Made by a program: the position numbers and the translations under genes
In this document: positions 53,144 through 63,141 of the stretch, in pieces
Position numbering within the stretch: the first letter of the stretch is position 1
How the letters are laid out: every line of letters starts with the position of its first letter
The notes under the pieces: generated by a model
What the model was told of the DNA's origin: nothing
The model's input: only the letters and a program-made list of their open reading frames with translations
The model's database searches: none
Assembly (NCBI GenBank): GCA_963705525.1
Contig: CAVPJW010000003.1
Location: forward strand, 124,001-188,000
Source: CAVPJW01 sp963705525
Lineage (GTDB): Bacteria > Acidobacteriota > Vicinamibacteria > Vicinamibacterales > CAVPJW01
Direction of reading: 5' to 3'
Length of the DNA stretch: 64,000 nt

Positions 53144-56100
53144 CTACGGAATCAGATCCTGCGAATCAGCTGTGCCGTTGTCGAAGTTCTGGTTGATCAG
53201 GCCGACCAGGCTGTTCAGCTCCGACAGCGTCACACCGGACGGCAGCGCCGAGCTATTGCCGCCGAGCACCGTGTTGGCGAGCGACAGCACCTGCGCGACC
53301 GTGTAGCCGGCGAGTTCGTTGCCCGGCGCGACTTTCAGCGCCGCGAGTCCCGGCGCGATCTTGCCGGCGTTCGAGAAGTCCACGTTGATCTTCAGCGCGA
53401 GCACCTGGCCCGCGAAGACCCCGGCCGACGAACTCGTCGGGTTCGTCTTCGAACTCGTCAGCTTGGCCGGCGTGCCGCCGGCCGGCAGGAAGTTCTGGAC
53501 CGCGACCTGGCTGGTGAACTTGAGCGTGTAGCCGCCGCCGATCGTGATCCCGCTCGGATAGACTGAGACGAAGTTGTTCTTCAGGATCATGCCCGGGTTG
53601 TTGCCGTTCGGCGTCGAACCCCAGCCGCCCTGCGTGTAGGTCGTGTAGGGCAGCCGCAGATAGCCGAAGTTCACGTTGGTCTTGCTCTGCCCCTGCGCCA
53701 GGCTCACGGCGAGCGGACTCGCCGTCCACAGCGTGTGGCCCGCAGCCGTCGGTGGCGCCGAGACTGAATACGAGCCGCTCGGGAGGCCCGTGAACGAGTA
53801 GTTTCCGTTGGCCCCAGTCACGGTCGTCCCTGAGGCGGATCCGGACAGAGTCACGGTGACACCCGAGATGCCCGGCTCGCCGCAGTCTTTCTGACCGTTG
53901 TGGTTCAGATCGATGTAGGTGTAGCCGCAGATGCTCCCCGGCGTCACGTATCCGAAGTTGACGTTGGTCCGCACTTCCGCCGGCGCGAGGTTCACGGGAA
54001 GCGGACTCGGCGTGGACCGCACCTTCCCGGATGCCGTGGACGGCGCGCTCACCGAGTAGTTGGCGCTGTCGAGCGACGAGAAGGTGTAGCTGCCGTTCGA
54101 CACCGTCACCTGCGTCACACCGGGTGCCAGCGTTATTGTCACGCCGCCGATGCCGGCCTCACCCGCGTCCTTCTGGCCGTCACCGTCAGAGTCGACGTAC
54201 GCGAAGCCCGAAATGCTGCCCGGCACGTAGCCGAAGTTCTGATTCGGCACCGAACCGCCGGCTGCCAGCGTCGGCGTCAGCGGGTTCGTCGTGGACAGGC
54301 CCTTGTTCGCCGCCACGCCAGGCGCGGTGATGGTGTAAGTGCCGCCGTCGAGCGAGGAGAACGAGTACGCACCCGTGGCACTCGTCATCTGCGTCGCACC
54401 GGTAGTGGTCAACGTGATCGTCACGTTCGGTATGCCCGGTTCGCCGCTGTCCTTGATGTTGTTGCGATTCGAGTCAACATAGGCGAAGCCGGAAATGCTC
54501 CCGGGCACGTAGCCGAAGTTCACGTCCGTCTTGTGCTCGCCAGCCGCCAGCGGAACCGTCAACGGGCTCCCCGTCGTCAGGTTCTTTCCGGCTGCCGTGT
54601 TCGGGGCCGCGACTGAATGCGTTCCGGCCTCGATCGCCGAGAACGAGTAGCTGCCGTCAGATCCAGTGGTCGTCGTGACCGTGGGGCTACCGCTCAAGGT
54701 CACGGTGACGCCAGGAATGCCAGGCTCGCCGGCGTCTTTCACGCCGTTGTTGTTGACATCGACATACGCGAAGCCGGCGACGCCGCCGGGCGCGTAGCCG
54801 AAGTCCACGTGCGTCCGATCTTCACCGGCCGCCAGCGGAACCGGCAGTGGGCTCGTCGTGGAGAGGGCCTTGGCGGCGGCGACGGCCGGTGCCGTCACGC
54901 TGTAGCTCCCGCCGTCGAGCGAGGCGAAGGAGTAGCTGCCGTCCGCCCCGGTCGTCGTCGAATCACTCGCGTGACCGCTGAGCGCGATGCTCACGCCCGG
55001 GATGCCGGGCTCACCCGCATCCATGGTGTCGTTGCCGTTCGTGTCAACGTAGGCGAAGCCTGAAATCGCCCCGGGCACGTAGCCGAAGTTGTGGTCCGGC
55101 GAATGCTGTCCGGCGCTGATGCTGACGCTCAGCGGGCTCGCGGTGGAAAGCTGCTTGCTCGAAACCGTCGCCGGAGCATCCAGCGTGAACGAACCGGCAT
55201 CGAGGCCCGTGAACGAATAGCTTCCGTCACCAGCCGTCGTCGCCGTGCCGCCGGGTCCACCGGACAGCGTGATGACGGCGCCTGGAAGGCCCGCCTCGCC
55301 GCCGTCCTTCTGGCCGTTGCGGTTCGCATCGACGTAGGCGAAGCCGGAAATCTCGCCCGGCACGTAGCCGAAGTTGTGGTCCGGCGAGTGCTCGCCTTCA
55401 GCAAGCGTGACGTTCAACGAGCTGGCTGTCGCCAGGCTCTTGCCGTCGGCCGTCGACGGCGCACTCACGCTGAACCCACCGGCATCCAGTCCTGCGAATG
55501 AATACGCGCCGCCGCCCGATGTGGTCGTCGTCGCAGAGGAGGCGCCGCTCAACGTGATGGTGACGCCGTCGATCCCCGGTTCGCCGCCGTCCTTCACGCC
55601 GTTGGCGTTCAGGTCGACGTACGCGAAGCCGGACAGTCCGCCCGGCACGTACCCGAAATTCACATCCGTGGCGTTCTGCCCTGCGCTAAGAACGACAGAG
55701 AGCGGGCTGGTCGTCGACCGCGTCTTGCCCGCCGCGGAGGCCGGCGCGCTTACGTTGTAGGACGCCCCAGGCAGATCGCCGAATGCGTAGCTGCCGTCCG
55801 CGCCCGTCATCGTCGACCCGCCCGGGCCGCCCGCGAGGCCAATGCTCACGTTCGGAATGCCAAGCTCGCCCGCGTTCTTGAATCCGTCCCCGTTCAGGTC
55901 CACGTACGCGAAGCCCGCAATGCTGCCCGCGACGAACGGGAAGTCCGTGATCACCGGCGTCGTGCTGCCGCTATCCACGGTCACCGTGGTCGTCGGCGGG
56001 TTCTCGGAGGAGAGCCCTTCGGGCGGCGTTACCGTGATGGTGAACATCCCCGGCGGGAGCTCGGTGAACTCGAAGTGGCCGGTCGTATCGGTCGTCGTCG

Positions 56101-57310
56101 TGGTGGTGTTGCCGTGATCGTCGGTGATCGTCACCGTCACGCTCGGGATGCCGGGCTCGCCGCTGTCCTGCGTCCCGTTCGGCGGATTGGAGTCCTGGAA
56201 GATCGTGCCGGTAATGGATCCGGTGTTGTCTTCTTCGTGCTCCACCCCGGGTGGCGGCGCGAATCCCCCGCAGATCCGCACGACACTATTGGTCGGGTCG
56301 AACTCCGTCGACGACGTGATGAGATCGCTGTAGTGAACGCCCTTCTGCGTCAGGTAGATACAGCCGTCCTCACCCACCTGGCTCAGGTCCCCGCGATACC
56401 CGCCCGACGCAAAGTCGGCGATGGAGGGCGGCTGCGTGTAGTCGTCCCCCGGGAAGTTGAACTGCGTCATCGTCCCGTCGGTGTTGTTCGTCACCACGAA
56501 CTTGGGCGCCGTCGCATGGAACGCGATGCCGTCCGGCTCGCTGAGCATCGGCACTTCCTGCACGAAGCTGCCGTCACGGGACACGACGGTCATCCGCGAC
56601 TCAGGAGACCGCGTGGCGATGAAGAGGAAATTTCCCGTCGGATCGAAATACAGGCCGTCGGTGAAATCAGCGCGCTCGGCATCGAGATGCGCGAATGTCG
56701 AGTGCGTGCCGTCGGCGGGATTCAGGCGAATGTACGTGCAGCCGTCCGTGAAACGGCAATCCGCAGAGGCGTACACGAGGTCGTGCGTGCCCGACTGATT
56801 GACCTGCGGATCGACCGCGATGCCGAGTGAATTGCCCGCAGGGCCCATGAACTGCACCAACGCGCCTGTCGCGCGGGTGACCTGTGCAATGCCGTTCTGG
56901 CCATCATTCATCGCAACGTAAACATGCCCGTCGGGATGATTGACGAGACCGCATCCACCCTGGGACTGAAGCACGACTTCGTTCGAGAGATCGCTGCCGT
57001 TCACCTGGGTCGAGGTCTGCAGATCGAAGACATGCAGACGCGTCCCCTGGAATTCGCACTCGGCCACCATCGGGTTGCCGTGTGGGTCGAAGGCCACGCC
57101 GCCCAGAATGCCGTCGGGGACGCCATCGTCGTCCACATCCCCGGTCAGGAGATTGTCGGTGACGCCAATCAGCTCCTGCGTGAAGCCTGACTGGAGGAAC
57201 GAGAACGACACACCGGGTCCGACGGCGAGCGTGTGAATGTTGAACAGCCCTCCCGCGAGTACCACCGCGGCGAGAATCATGATCGATAGGCGACGCATTT
57301 GTGCAGTCAT
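53144..57310 (-). CDS. Giant secreted SD-repeat protein 1 (beta-propeller plus nine B-type repeats)
   Basis: 1388 aa. ATG 57310 starts a signal peptide (LSIMILAAVVLAGGLFNIHT). Residues about 30-350 form a beta-propeller of the streptogramin-lyase/NHL type (GILGGVAFDPHGNPMVAEC, DGIAFHATAPKFVV). From about 363 to 1217 there are nine tandem SdrD B-like/Cna-B-type repeats, each with GFAYVDxNxDGxKDxGE, a calcium-binding-like Asp/Asn loop, DGSYSF and VNFGYVPG. The last 170 residues form another domain (TQGGWGSTPNGNNPGMILK, VFAGQVLALKINVDF). There is no LPXTG or PEP-CTERM tail, so the means of surface retention is unknown. Expected to be an extracellular stalk adhesin. Preceded by a sigma-54-type promoter. 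Confidence 0.88.
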   Translation of the reverse strand: MTAQMRRLSIMILAAVVLAGGLFNIHTLAVGPGVSFSFLQSGFTQELIGVTDNLLTGDVDDDGVPDGILGGVAFDPHGNPMVAECEFQGTRLHVFDLQTSTQVNGSDLSNEVVLQSQGGCGLVNHPDGHVYVAMNDGQNGIAQVTRATGALVQFMGPAGNSLGIAVDPQVNQSGTHDLVYASADCRFTDGCTYIRLNPADGTHSTFAHLDAERADFTDGLYFDPTGNFLFIATRSPESRMTVVSRDGSFVQEVPMLSEPDGIAFHATAPKFVVTNNTDGTMTQFNFPGDDYTQPPSIADFASGGYRGDLSQVGEDGCIYLTQKGVHYSDLITSSTEFDPTNSVVRICGGFAPPPGVEHEEDNTGSITGTIFQDSNPPNGTQDSGEPGIPSVTVTITDDHGNTTTTTTDTTGHFEFTELPPGMFTITVTPPEGLSSENPPTTTVTVDSGSTTPVITDFPFVAGSIAGFAYVDLNGDGFKNAGELGIPNVSIGLAGGPGGSTMTGADGSYAFGDLPGASYNVSAPASAAGKTRSTTSPLSVVLSAGQNATDVNFGYVPGGLSGFAYVDLNANGVKDGGEPGIDGVTITLSGASSATTTTSGGGAYSFAGLDAGGFSVSAPSTADGKSLATASSLNVTLAEGEHSPDHNFGYVPGEISGFAYVDANRNGQKDGGEAGLPGAVITLSGGPGGTATTAGDGSYSFTGLDAGSFTLDAPATVSSKQLSTASPLSVSISAGQHSPDHNFGYVPGAISGFAYVDTNGNDTMDAGEPGIPGVSIALSGHASDSTTTGADGSYSFASLDGGSYSVTAPAVAAAKALSTTSPLPVPLAAGEDRTHVDFGYAPGGVAGFAYVDVNNNGVKDAGEPGIPGVTVTLSGSPTVTTTTGSDGSYSFSAIEAGTHSVAAPNTAAGKNLTTGSPLTVPLAAGEHKTDVNFGYVPGSISGFAYVDSNRNNIKDSGEPGIPNVTITLTTTGATQMTSATGAYSFSSLDGGTYTITAPGVAANKGLSTTNPLTPTLAAGGSVPNQNFGYVPGSISGFAYVDSDGDGQKDAGEAGIGGVTITLAPGVTQVTVSNGSYTFSSLDSANYSVSAPSTASGKVRSTPSPLPVNLAPAEVRTNVNFGYVTPGSICGYTYIDLNHNGQKDCGEPGISGVTVTLSGSASGTTVTGANGNYSFTGLPSGSYSVSAPPTAAGHTLWTASPLAVSLAQGQSKTNVNFGYLRLPYTTYTQGGWGSTPNGNNPGMILKNNFVSVYPSGITIGGGYTLKFTSQVAVQNFLPAGGTPAKLTSSKTNPTSSSAGVFAGQVLALKINVDFSNAGKIAPGLAALKVAPGNELAGYTVAQVLSLANTVLGGNSSALPSGVTLSELNSLVGLINQNFDNGTADSQDLIP
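55320..56000. repeat. SD-repeat DNA shared with the paralogous gene (copy 1)
   Basis: This part of giant gene 1 and 60925-61600 of giant gene 2 are nearly identical at the base level, including synonymous positions, over several hundred bases. That is much closer than the rest of the two genes and suggests recent duplication or gene conversion. Confidence 0.75.
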
Positions 57311-57427
57311 GAATGTCTCTCGTGTCCTTCGCGACCGCGAAAACCTGGTTGGCAGCATTGGTTCCGAGATCAGCCTGGGGAGCGGAACGGTCGGGCAAGA
57401 GGATTCCGACCGGGCTGCGACTGACTG

Positions 57428-57443
57428 AGCAAGCGTTGTGCCC
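57428..57443 (-). promoter_or_regulatory. Sigma-54-type promoter of giant gene 1
   Basis: Minus strand GGGCAC-N5-TTGCT, with GG-N10-GC spacing and five of six matches to the -24 consensus TGGCAC. Lies 118 bases before the ATG at 57310. The paralogous gene has the same type of site at a similar distance. Confidence 0.7.
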
Positions 57444-57537
57444 GCAGGGATATGCCGCTAACTGATTGACAGAGAAGAGCCTGACAAGATTGTTCTCTCC
57501 TGGAAGGAGAGTCGGGCCACAAGACCGATGGTCCGCC

Positions 57538-57551
57538 TTACAGTTGTGTAA
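57538..57551. promoter_or_regulatory. Putative enhancer dyad upstream of giant gene 1
   Basis: TTACACAACTGTAA on the minus strand, a TTACA-N4-TGTAA dyad centred about 100 bp upstream of the -24 element. The identical 14-mer is found at 63142-63155 at nearly the same distance, and the flanking GGC-GACC is also shared. Confidence 0.65.
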
Positions 57552-57834
57552 AGTTCACGAGGACCGACGCGCAGCGGCGCGCGAGCAACTGCCGAACGAA
57601 AATCTGACTAGCTCAACAACCTGAGAGGGAGCGGACGCGCATTGAGCGCGGTCCGGCCGATCAGAACCGGTCAGGGGCGCGGCGAATGTCGGATAGGATG
57701 CGCGGCCGTGACGCCTAAGCATCAGGCTTGACGTCTGGCGATCCGAAAGAACACCAGCTGCGCGGCTAGTCAAGCGCGCGATGCCTAACGTCATGATTCT
57801 CTGCCTCTCCTGCTGTCGCCCTGTTCGAGCCGCC

Positions 57835-60800
57835 TCATGGAACGATTTCGACGATGGCGAAGTTCCAGCGATCGCTGGTCGGAGCCGTGTCATTGATCTG
57901 GACCGACGTGCCGGCCGCGGCAATCGCCGCGGATCGCGACTGCACCCAGAACGTATCGCCGACCGACGTATCAACCCACTGGTGCACCATCGTTTGATTC
58001 GCACCAAGCGTCCTGGCCGTCGCCGTGTCCCAACCGTTCCCAACTCCGTAAACGAGTGCGTTCGCCTTCGTGGTGGTCAGCGACACGGACGGCGCGCCGT
58101 TCAATGCGCCGGCCGAGGCAGACCCACCGACACCAGCGGCCCCCTTGAACGTCACGACGGTCAGAGACTGGTGATACGTCGTCTTTGACTGAACCGACTT
58201 CACCTTGACGTCGGTCAGCTGGCTCGCGGCCGTCGCCTTCCAAATCTCGGCGGTGCCAAGCTGGGTGTTCGCACGCTTGACCAGCGTCCACGTCAACCCG
58301 GCTCCAGAAACCGTCACCGTCTGACCGCCCGAGGTCGGACCGTCCGAGGCGACAAACGCGATGAGCACTTCATTCGCGCTCGTAGTGCTGAACGCCGATG
58401 TCGTGCGCGTGCCATTGCCATCGGAGAAAACGACCTTGTCGACGGTCGGCGCGGCGCCCGACGAACCGGACGACACGACGAGGGCAACTGCACTACCGGG
58501 CGCGACTGGCGTACCGGCCGCCGGATTCTGACTGATGACCGATCCCGACGGCACCGTTCCATTCGATGCCGTCGTCACCGCACCGACCGCGAGACCGGCC
58601 GTCGTGATGGCCGTGCTCGCAGCCGCCTGCGTCATGTTGACCGTGTCGGGTACCGTGACAACCGGGCCTGACGAGACGACCAGAGACACGGCACTCCCCT
58701 GTGCGGCTTGCGCGCCAGCTGCCGGGTTTTGGCTGATGACGCATCCCGATGGCACAGTCGAGCTCGAGGCGCTGCTCACGACTCCGGTCGTCAGCGTGGC
58801 CGCGCTGATCGCGCTCGTCGCAGCGGCTTGCGTCATGCTGACGACATTAGGCACCGAGACCATCGGCGGCGGCGGGCCCGGTTGCAGAATTTCGACGGCG
58901 GCAAAGTTCCATCGATCGGTCGATGGAGCCGTGTCGTCGAGCGTCGCGACGGTACCGCTCGACGGAATCGGACTGATGATTCTGCTGTACCCAGAACGTG
59001 TCGCCTACCGGCGGCATGTACTGGTGCACCATCGCCTGATTCGCACCCACCGTCCGCGCGATCGGATTGTCCCAGTCGTTGCCAACGCCAAAGATCCAGG
59101 AATTGGCCCTGGTGGTCGTCAAGGAGATCGTGGGAGCACCAGTACTTCCGTTGTTCGACGCGGTGGCGCCAATTGCCCCCGAGCCATTCGTACCGGATGT
59201 ATCGACACCCGTCATACTCACCACGGTCAGCGAGGATGCCGCCGACTTCGAGAGCGTCGCCGTGACGGACACGTTACTGAGCGTTCCCGGCGCGAAGGCT
59301 CGCCAGATCTCGGCCGTCCCGAGCTGCACGTTGCTGCGCTTGACCAACTGCCAAGTCAGGCCCGCACCGCTGACGCCAGTCACGCTGTTCGTGCCGGGCG
59401 AAGGGCCGTCGGCGCTGACAAAGGCGAGCAGCAGCTCACTTCCGGCCGTCGTCGAGAATACGCTCGTCGTGACGGTTGTGGCTGCGCTCGGCCGATGACC
59501 CCACGCGACCGCGTCCATCGGTGCTGTCGGGACCGGCGGAGGAGCGGGTGCCGGGACCTGGGAAACGGTCGCTTGCACCTGGCCGGTCTGAATGGCCACC
59601 TGACCCGCGCTCGCGGTGGCAGTTGCGTGGTTGGTGATCGACTGGTACGGCTTCACTTCGATGATGCTCTCCTGAATGGTGTTGGGATTTGTTCCCATGC
59701 CATCGGAGTAGATGATCACCGCCACGACCTCCCCGTATCCGGGCACGTAGTTCGCGTGGGCGTTGGCCGCATCGATCATCTGTTGCGCGTCGGCGCTGAT
59801 TCCAAACTCCGGGTTCGGTTCACCGAGCGAGACCCAGACAGCCGTCTGAACGTCCTTGAAGAACGCGAGATCTGATTTTCCGGCGCCTCGAATCTTGTGA
59901 TTCAGGACGTAGTTGACCTTGCCCCACGACAGACTGGCGACGTCGGCAGGAAGGTTACCGCCGATGGTTGAGTACAAAGTGCCCGGCTGATCGTGCAGGT
60001 CCACGTTGACGTGGTCCTGAATGCACCAGCCGGGATAGATGCCGTTAGGCAAGCCGGGCGCCGCACCGCTGATCGTCGTGTCCTGAGTGCTCATGACGCC
60101 CTGAAGCCACGCGCCAGTATTGATATTGGTTGTCACACCGGTTGGCAGGTTGGGAGCAGACCCGAGGTCGCTCGCCTGAATCGTATAGCTCCTGGTGCAG
60201 CTGAGCGATGTGCCAGGAGCGAGGCTTGTCGCCGCACCGCACTGGAACGAGCCCAACTTGTCGTCAGTGATCGTGAACGGACCGCTGAGCGTCACATCGC
60301 CGGTGTTCTGGATGACGTAGGTGTAGACGATGACCTGACCTGCTGTGTCGTAGGTCGTGGGGCTCGCGGTCTTTGTCAGCGAGGCACCTGGATTGGGGCT
60401 CACATAGCCGAAGTTGACGTTGGGCTGCGTCTGACCGGCGGCGAGCGTTACCGACAACGGACTCATGGTAAAGAGCGTCGTGGCGCCAGCCGAGGCCGGA
60501 GCCATCACGGAATAGTCTCCAGCGTTCAAGCTCGAGAACGCGTAACTGCCATCTGCTGCCGTGACGATTGTTCCGCCGCCTGCGAGAGCAATCGTCACTC
60601 CAGCAATACCAGGCTCGCCAGCGTCCTTCAGGCTGTTGTGGTCCGTGTCGAGATACGCGAAGCCACTCAGCCCACCTGGCACATAACCAAAGTCGACATG
60701 ATCGCGCTCTTCTCCCGCGGCGAGCGCGACAGTCAGCGGACTCGCGGTCGCGAGCGCCTTGCCGTCGGCGACCGATGGCGCACCCGCGTTGTAGCTCCCG

Positions 60801-62929
60801 CCGTCGAGCGACGTGAACGAATAGCTGCCATCCGCAGCGGTCGTCCTCGAATCGCTCGCCTGGCCGCTGAGCGTGATGCTGATGCCGCCGATGCCAGGTT
60901 CGCCACCATCCTTGGCGTTATTGCGGTTCGCATCGACGTAGGCGAAGCCGGAAATCTCGCCCGGCACATAGCCGAAGTTGTGGTCCGGCGAGTGCTCGCC
61001 TTCAGCCAGCGTGACGTTCAACGAGCTGGCTGTCGCCAGGCTCTTGCCGTCGGCCGTCGACGGCGCACTCACGCTGAACCCACCGGCATCCAGTCCCGCG
61101 AATGAATAGGCGCCGCCACCCGACGTCGTCGTCGTCGCAGAGGACACGCCGCTCAGCGAGATGGTGACGCCGTCGATCCCGGGTTCGCCGCCATCCTTCA
61201 CGCCGTTGGCGTTCAGGTCGACGTACGCGAAGCCAGACAGCCCGCCCGGCACATACCCGAAGTTCACGTCCGTGGCGTTCTGCCCTGCGCTGAGAACCAC
61301 AGCGAGCGGGCTGGTCGTCGACCGCGTCTTACCAGCCGCCGACGCCGGCGCGCTCACGTTGTACGATGCACCCGGCAGATCCCCGAAGAAGTAACCGCCG
61401 TCCGCGCCCGTCATCGCCGAGCCGCCCGGGCCCCCCGCGAGGCCGATGCTCACATTCGGAATGCCGGGCTCACCCGCGTTCTTGAATCCGTCGCCGTTCA
61501 GGTCGACGTACGCGAAGCCCGCAATGCTGCCCGCGACCAACGGGAAGTTCGTGACCACCGGCGTCGTGCTGCCGCTGTCCACCGTCACCTGGGTCTGCGG
61601 GTTTTCGGACGAGAGCCCTTCGGGCGGCGTCACCGTGATCGTGAACGTGCCAGGTGGAAGACCGGGGAAATCGAAATTGCCACTCGCGTCGGTCGTGTCG
61701 GTGTTGGGGCCCGGAGGCACTACCGGGTTGCCATTCTGATCGGTGATCGTGACCGTCACCCCGGGAATGCCTGGCTCACCGGCATCCTGCACACCATTGT
61801 GGTTGGTGTCCTGGAAGATGGTGCCGGTAATAGATCCCGTGTTGTCTTCCTCATGCTCGACGCCTGGAGGCGGGGCGAATCCACCGCAGATCCGCACGAC
61901 GCTGTTGTCCGGATCGAAGTCCGTCGTCGAGATGAGGTCGTTGTAGTGGACGCCCTTCTGCGTGAGATAGATACATCCGTCCTCGCCGACCTGGCTCAGG
62001 TCGCCGCGGTAGCCGCCGGATGCAAACACGTCGACGCTCGTCGGCAGCTGCGTGTAGTCATCACCTGGGAAATTGAACCGGGTCATCGTGCCGTCGGTGT
62101 TGTTGGTGACGACGAACTTCGGCGCGGTGGCGTGGAAGGCGATGCCGTCCGGCTCGCTCTCCATTGCGACATGCTGGACGAGTTGTCCGGCGCGATTCAG
62201 CACCGTCATGCGGAGTTCGGGCGACCGATTGGCAATGAAGAGATAGTTGCCTGTCGGGTCGAAATACATGCCATCGGTGAAGTCCGCGTCTTCACCATCG
62301 AGATGCCCGAAGACAGAGTGCGTGCCATCGGCAGGGTTCAGACGAATGTACGTGCAGCCGTCGGTGAAGCGGCAGTCCGCCGCGGCATAGACGAGATCGT
62401 GCGTGCCTGACTGGTTCACCTGAGGATCGACCGCGATGCCAAGCGAGTTTCCGGGGGGGCCCATAAAGGCCAGGAACGCGCCGGTCGCGCGGCTGATCTT
62501 CGCGATCCCGTTCGTGCCGTCGTTCATCGCGACATACAGATACCCGTCCGGATGATTGACGAGGCCGCAGCCGCCCTGCGAATTCAGAATCGTTTCGCTG
62601 GAAAGATCGTTGTCGTGCACCGGCGGCGGTGATGACTGCAGATCGAAGACGTGCAATCGTGTCCCCTGGAATTCGCACTCGGCCACCATCGGATTGCCGT
62701 GTGGATCGAAGGCCACGCCTCCGAGGATCCCGTCCGGAACGTCGTCTCCGTCGACGTCACCTGTAAGCAGGTTGTTCGTGACGCCGATCAGCTCCTGCGT
62801 GAAGCCCAATTGAAGAAATGAGAACGACACGCCGGGTCCGACGGCGAGGGTGTGGATGTTGAAGAGCCCTCCCGCGAGAACCATTGCGGTGAGTAACATG
62901 ATCGAGAGTCGGCGGGCTCCTGCTGTCAT
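57835..62929 (-). CDS. Giant secreted SD-repeat protein 2 with candidate thioester and PASTA domains, apparent frameshift
   Basis: About 1697 aa when one extra base near 58983-58987 (beside GTAC) is removed; otherwise it reads as 1360-plus residues and a separate 342-residue frame. Signal peptide and beta-propeller (1-350) match giant protein 1. Five SdrD B-like repeats (about 361-840) follow, then a DUF11-like domain (TKTASPTTYDTAGQVIVYTY), then a region with Cys969 in PGWCIQDH and Gln1028 in DVQTAVWVSLGE, which resembles Cys-Gln thioester adhesin domains. A Pro-rich spacer leads to a lectin-like domain ending DTFWVQ...DRWNFAAVEI, two PASTA-like domains (PNVVSMTQAAATSAI, PSGCVISQNPAAG) and a second copy of the lectin-like domain. 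Sigma-54-type promoter upstream. Confidence 0.85.
60925..61600. repeat. SD-repeat DNA shared with the paralogous gene (copy 2)
   Basis: Counterpart of 55320-56000; see that entry. Differences are scattered single bases, many of them synonymous. Confidence 0.75.
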
Positions 62930-63032
62930 GGATGTCTCTCGCGTTCGTGGAATCGGGGAGCGCTGGTTGAAGGCATCGGCCAAGGGCGACGAATTGCGGG
63001 CGGAATGGATCCGCCGAATCTGCTTGAGGCTC

Positions 63033-63048
63033 AGCAATTGGTATGCCC
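63033..63048 (-). promoter_or_regulatory. Sigma-54-type promoter of giant gene 2
   Basis: Minus strand GGGCAT-N5-TTGCT with GG-N10-GC spacing, 104 bases before the ATG at 62929. The box CGCTAACTGTTTGA (63061-63074) starts 13 bp beyond the -24 element, the same spacing as for giant gene 1. Confidence 0.7.
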
Positions 63049-63141
63049 GGAAGGGCGATGCGCTAACTGTTTGAGATAAGGCTGTTAGCGGAAGCGTTCA
63101 ACTGTGAGCCGCACTGGCGGTCACGAGATGGAGGGTCAGCC

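Larger units (their letters stand above)
57311..57834. other. Long regulatory gap upstream of giant gene 1
   Basis: 524 bases between the two giant genes with no supported gene. It contains the sigma-54-type promoter (57428-57443), a shared box CGCTAACTGATTGA (57456-57469), a small hairpin CTCTCC-N5-GGAGAG (57495-57511) without a T tract, and the dyad at 57538-57551. The remaining 280 bases towards giant gene 2 show nothing recognisable. Confidence 0.6.

Noticed and set aside
53660..56240. Regularly spaced repeats resembling a CRISPR or minisatellite
   Set aside because: The spacing is about 280 bases and in frame, and translates to B-type protein repeats; it is coding repetition, not an array with spacers.
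53900..56830. Long plus-strand open frames antisense to the giant SD-repeat genes (also 59993-61105 and 61799-62410)
   Set aside because: They are mirror frames of highly repetitive, GC-rich coding DNA, have Arg/Val-rich low-complexity translations, and no domain or ribosome site; the minus-strand frames encode clear SD repeats.
57495..57511. Rho-independent terminator CTCTCC-N5-GGAGAG
   Set aside because: Short stem without a T tract and located between the promoter and its upstream dyad, 320 bases past the end of giant gene 2.
53144..57551. PEP-CTERM/exosortase system, suggested by sigma-54 control of surface proteins
   Set aside because: Neither giant protein ends with a PEP motif, membrane helix and basic tail, and no exosortase gene is present.
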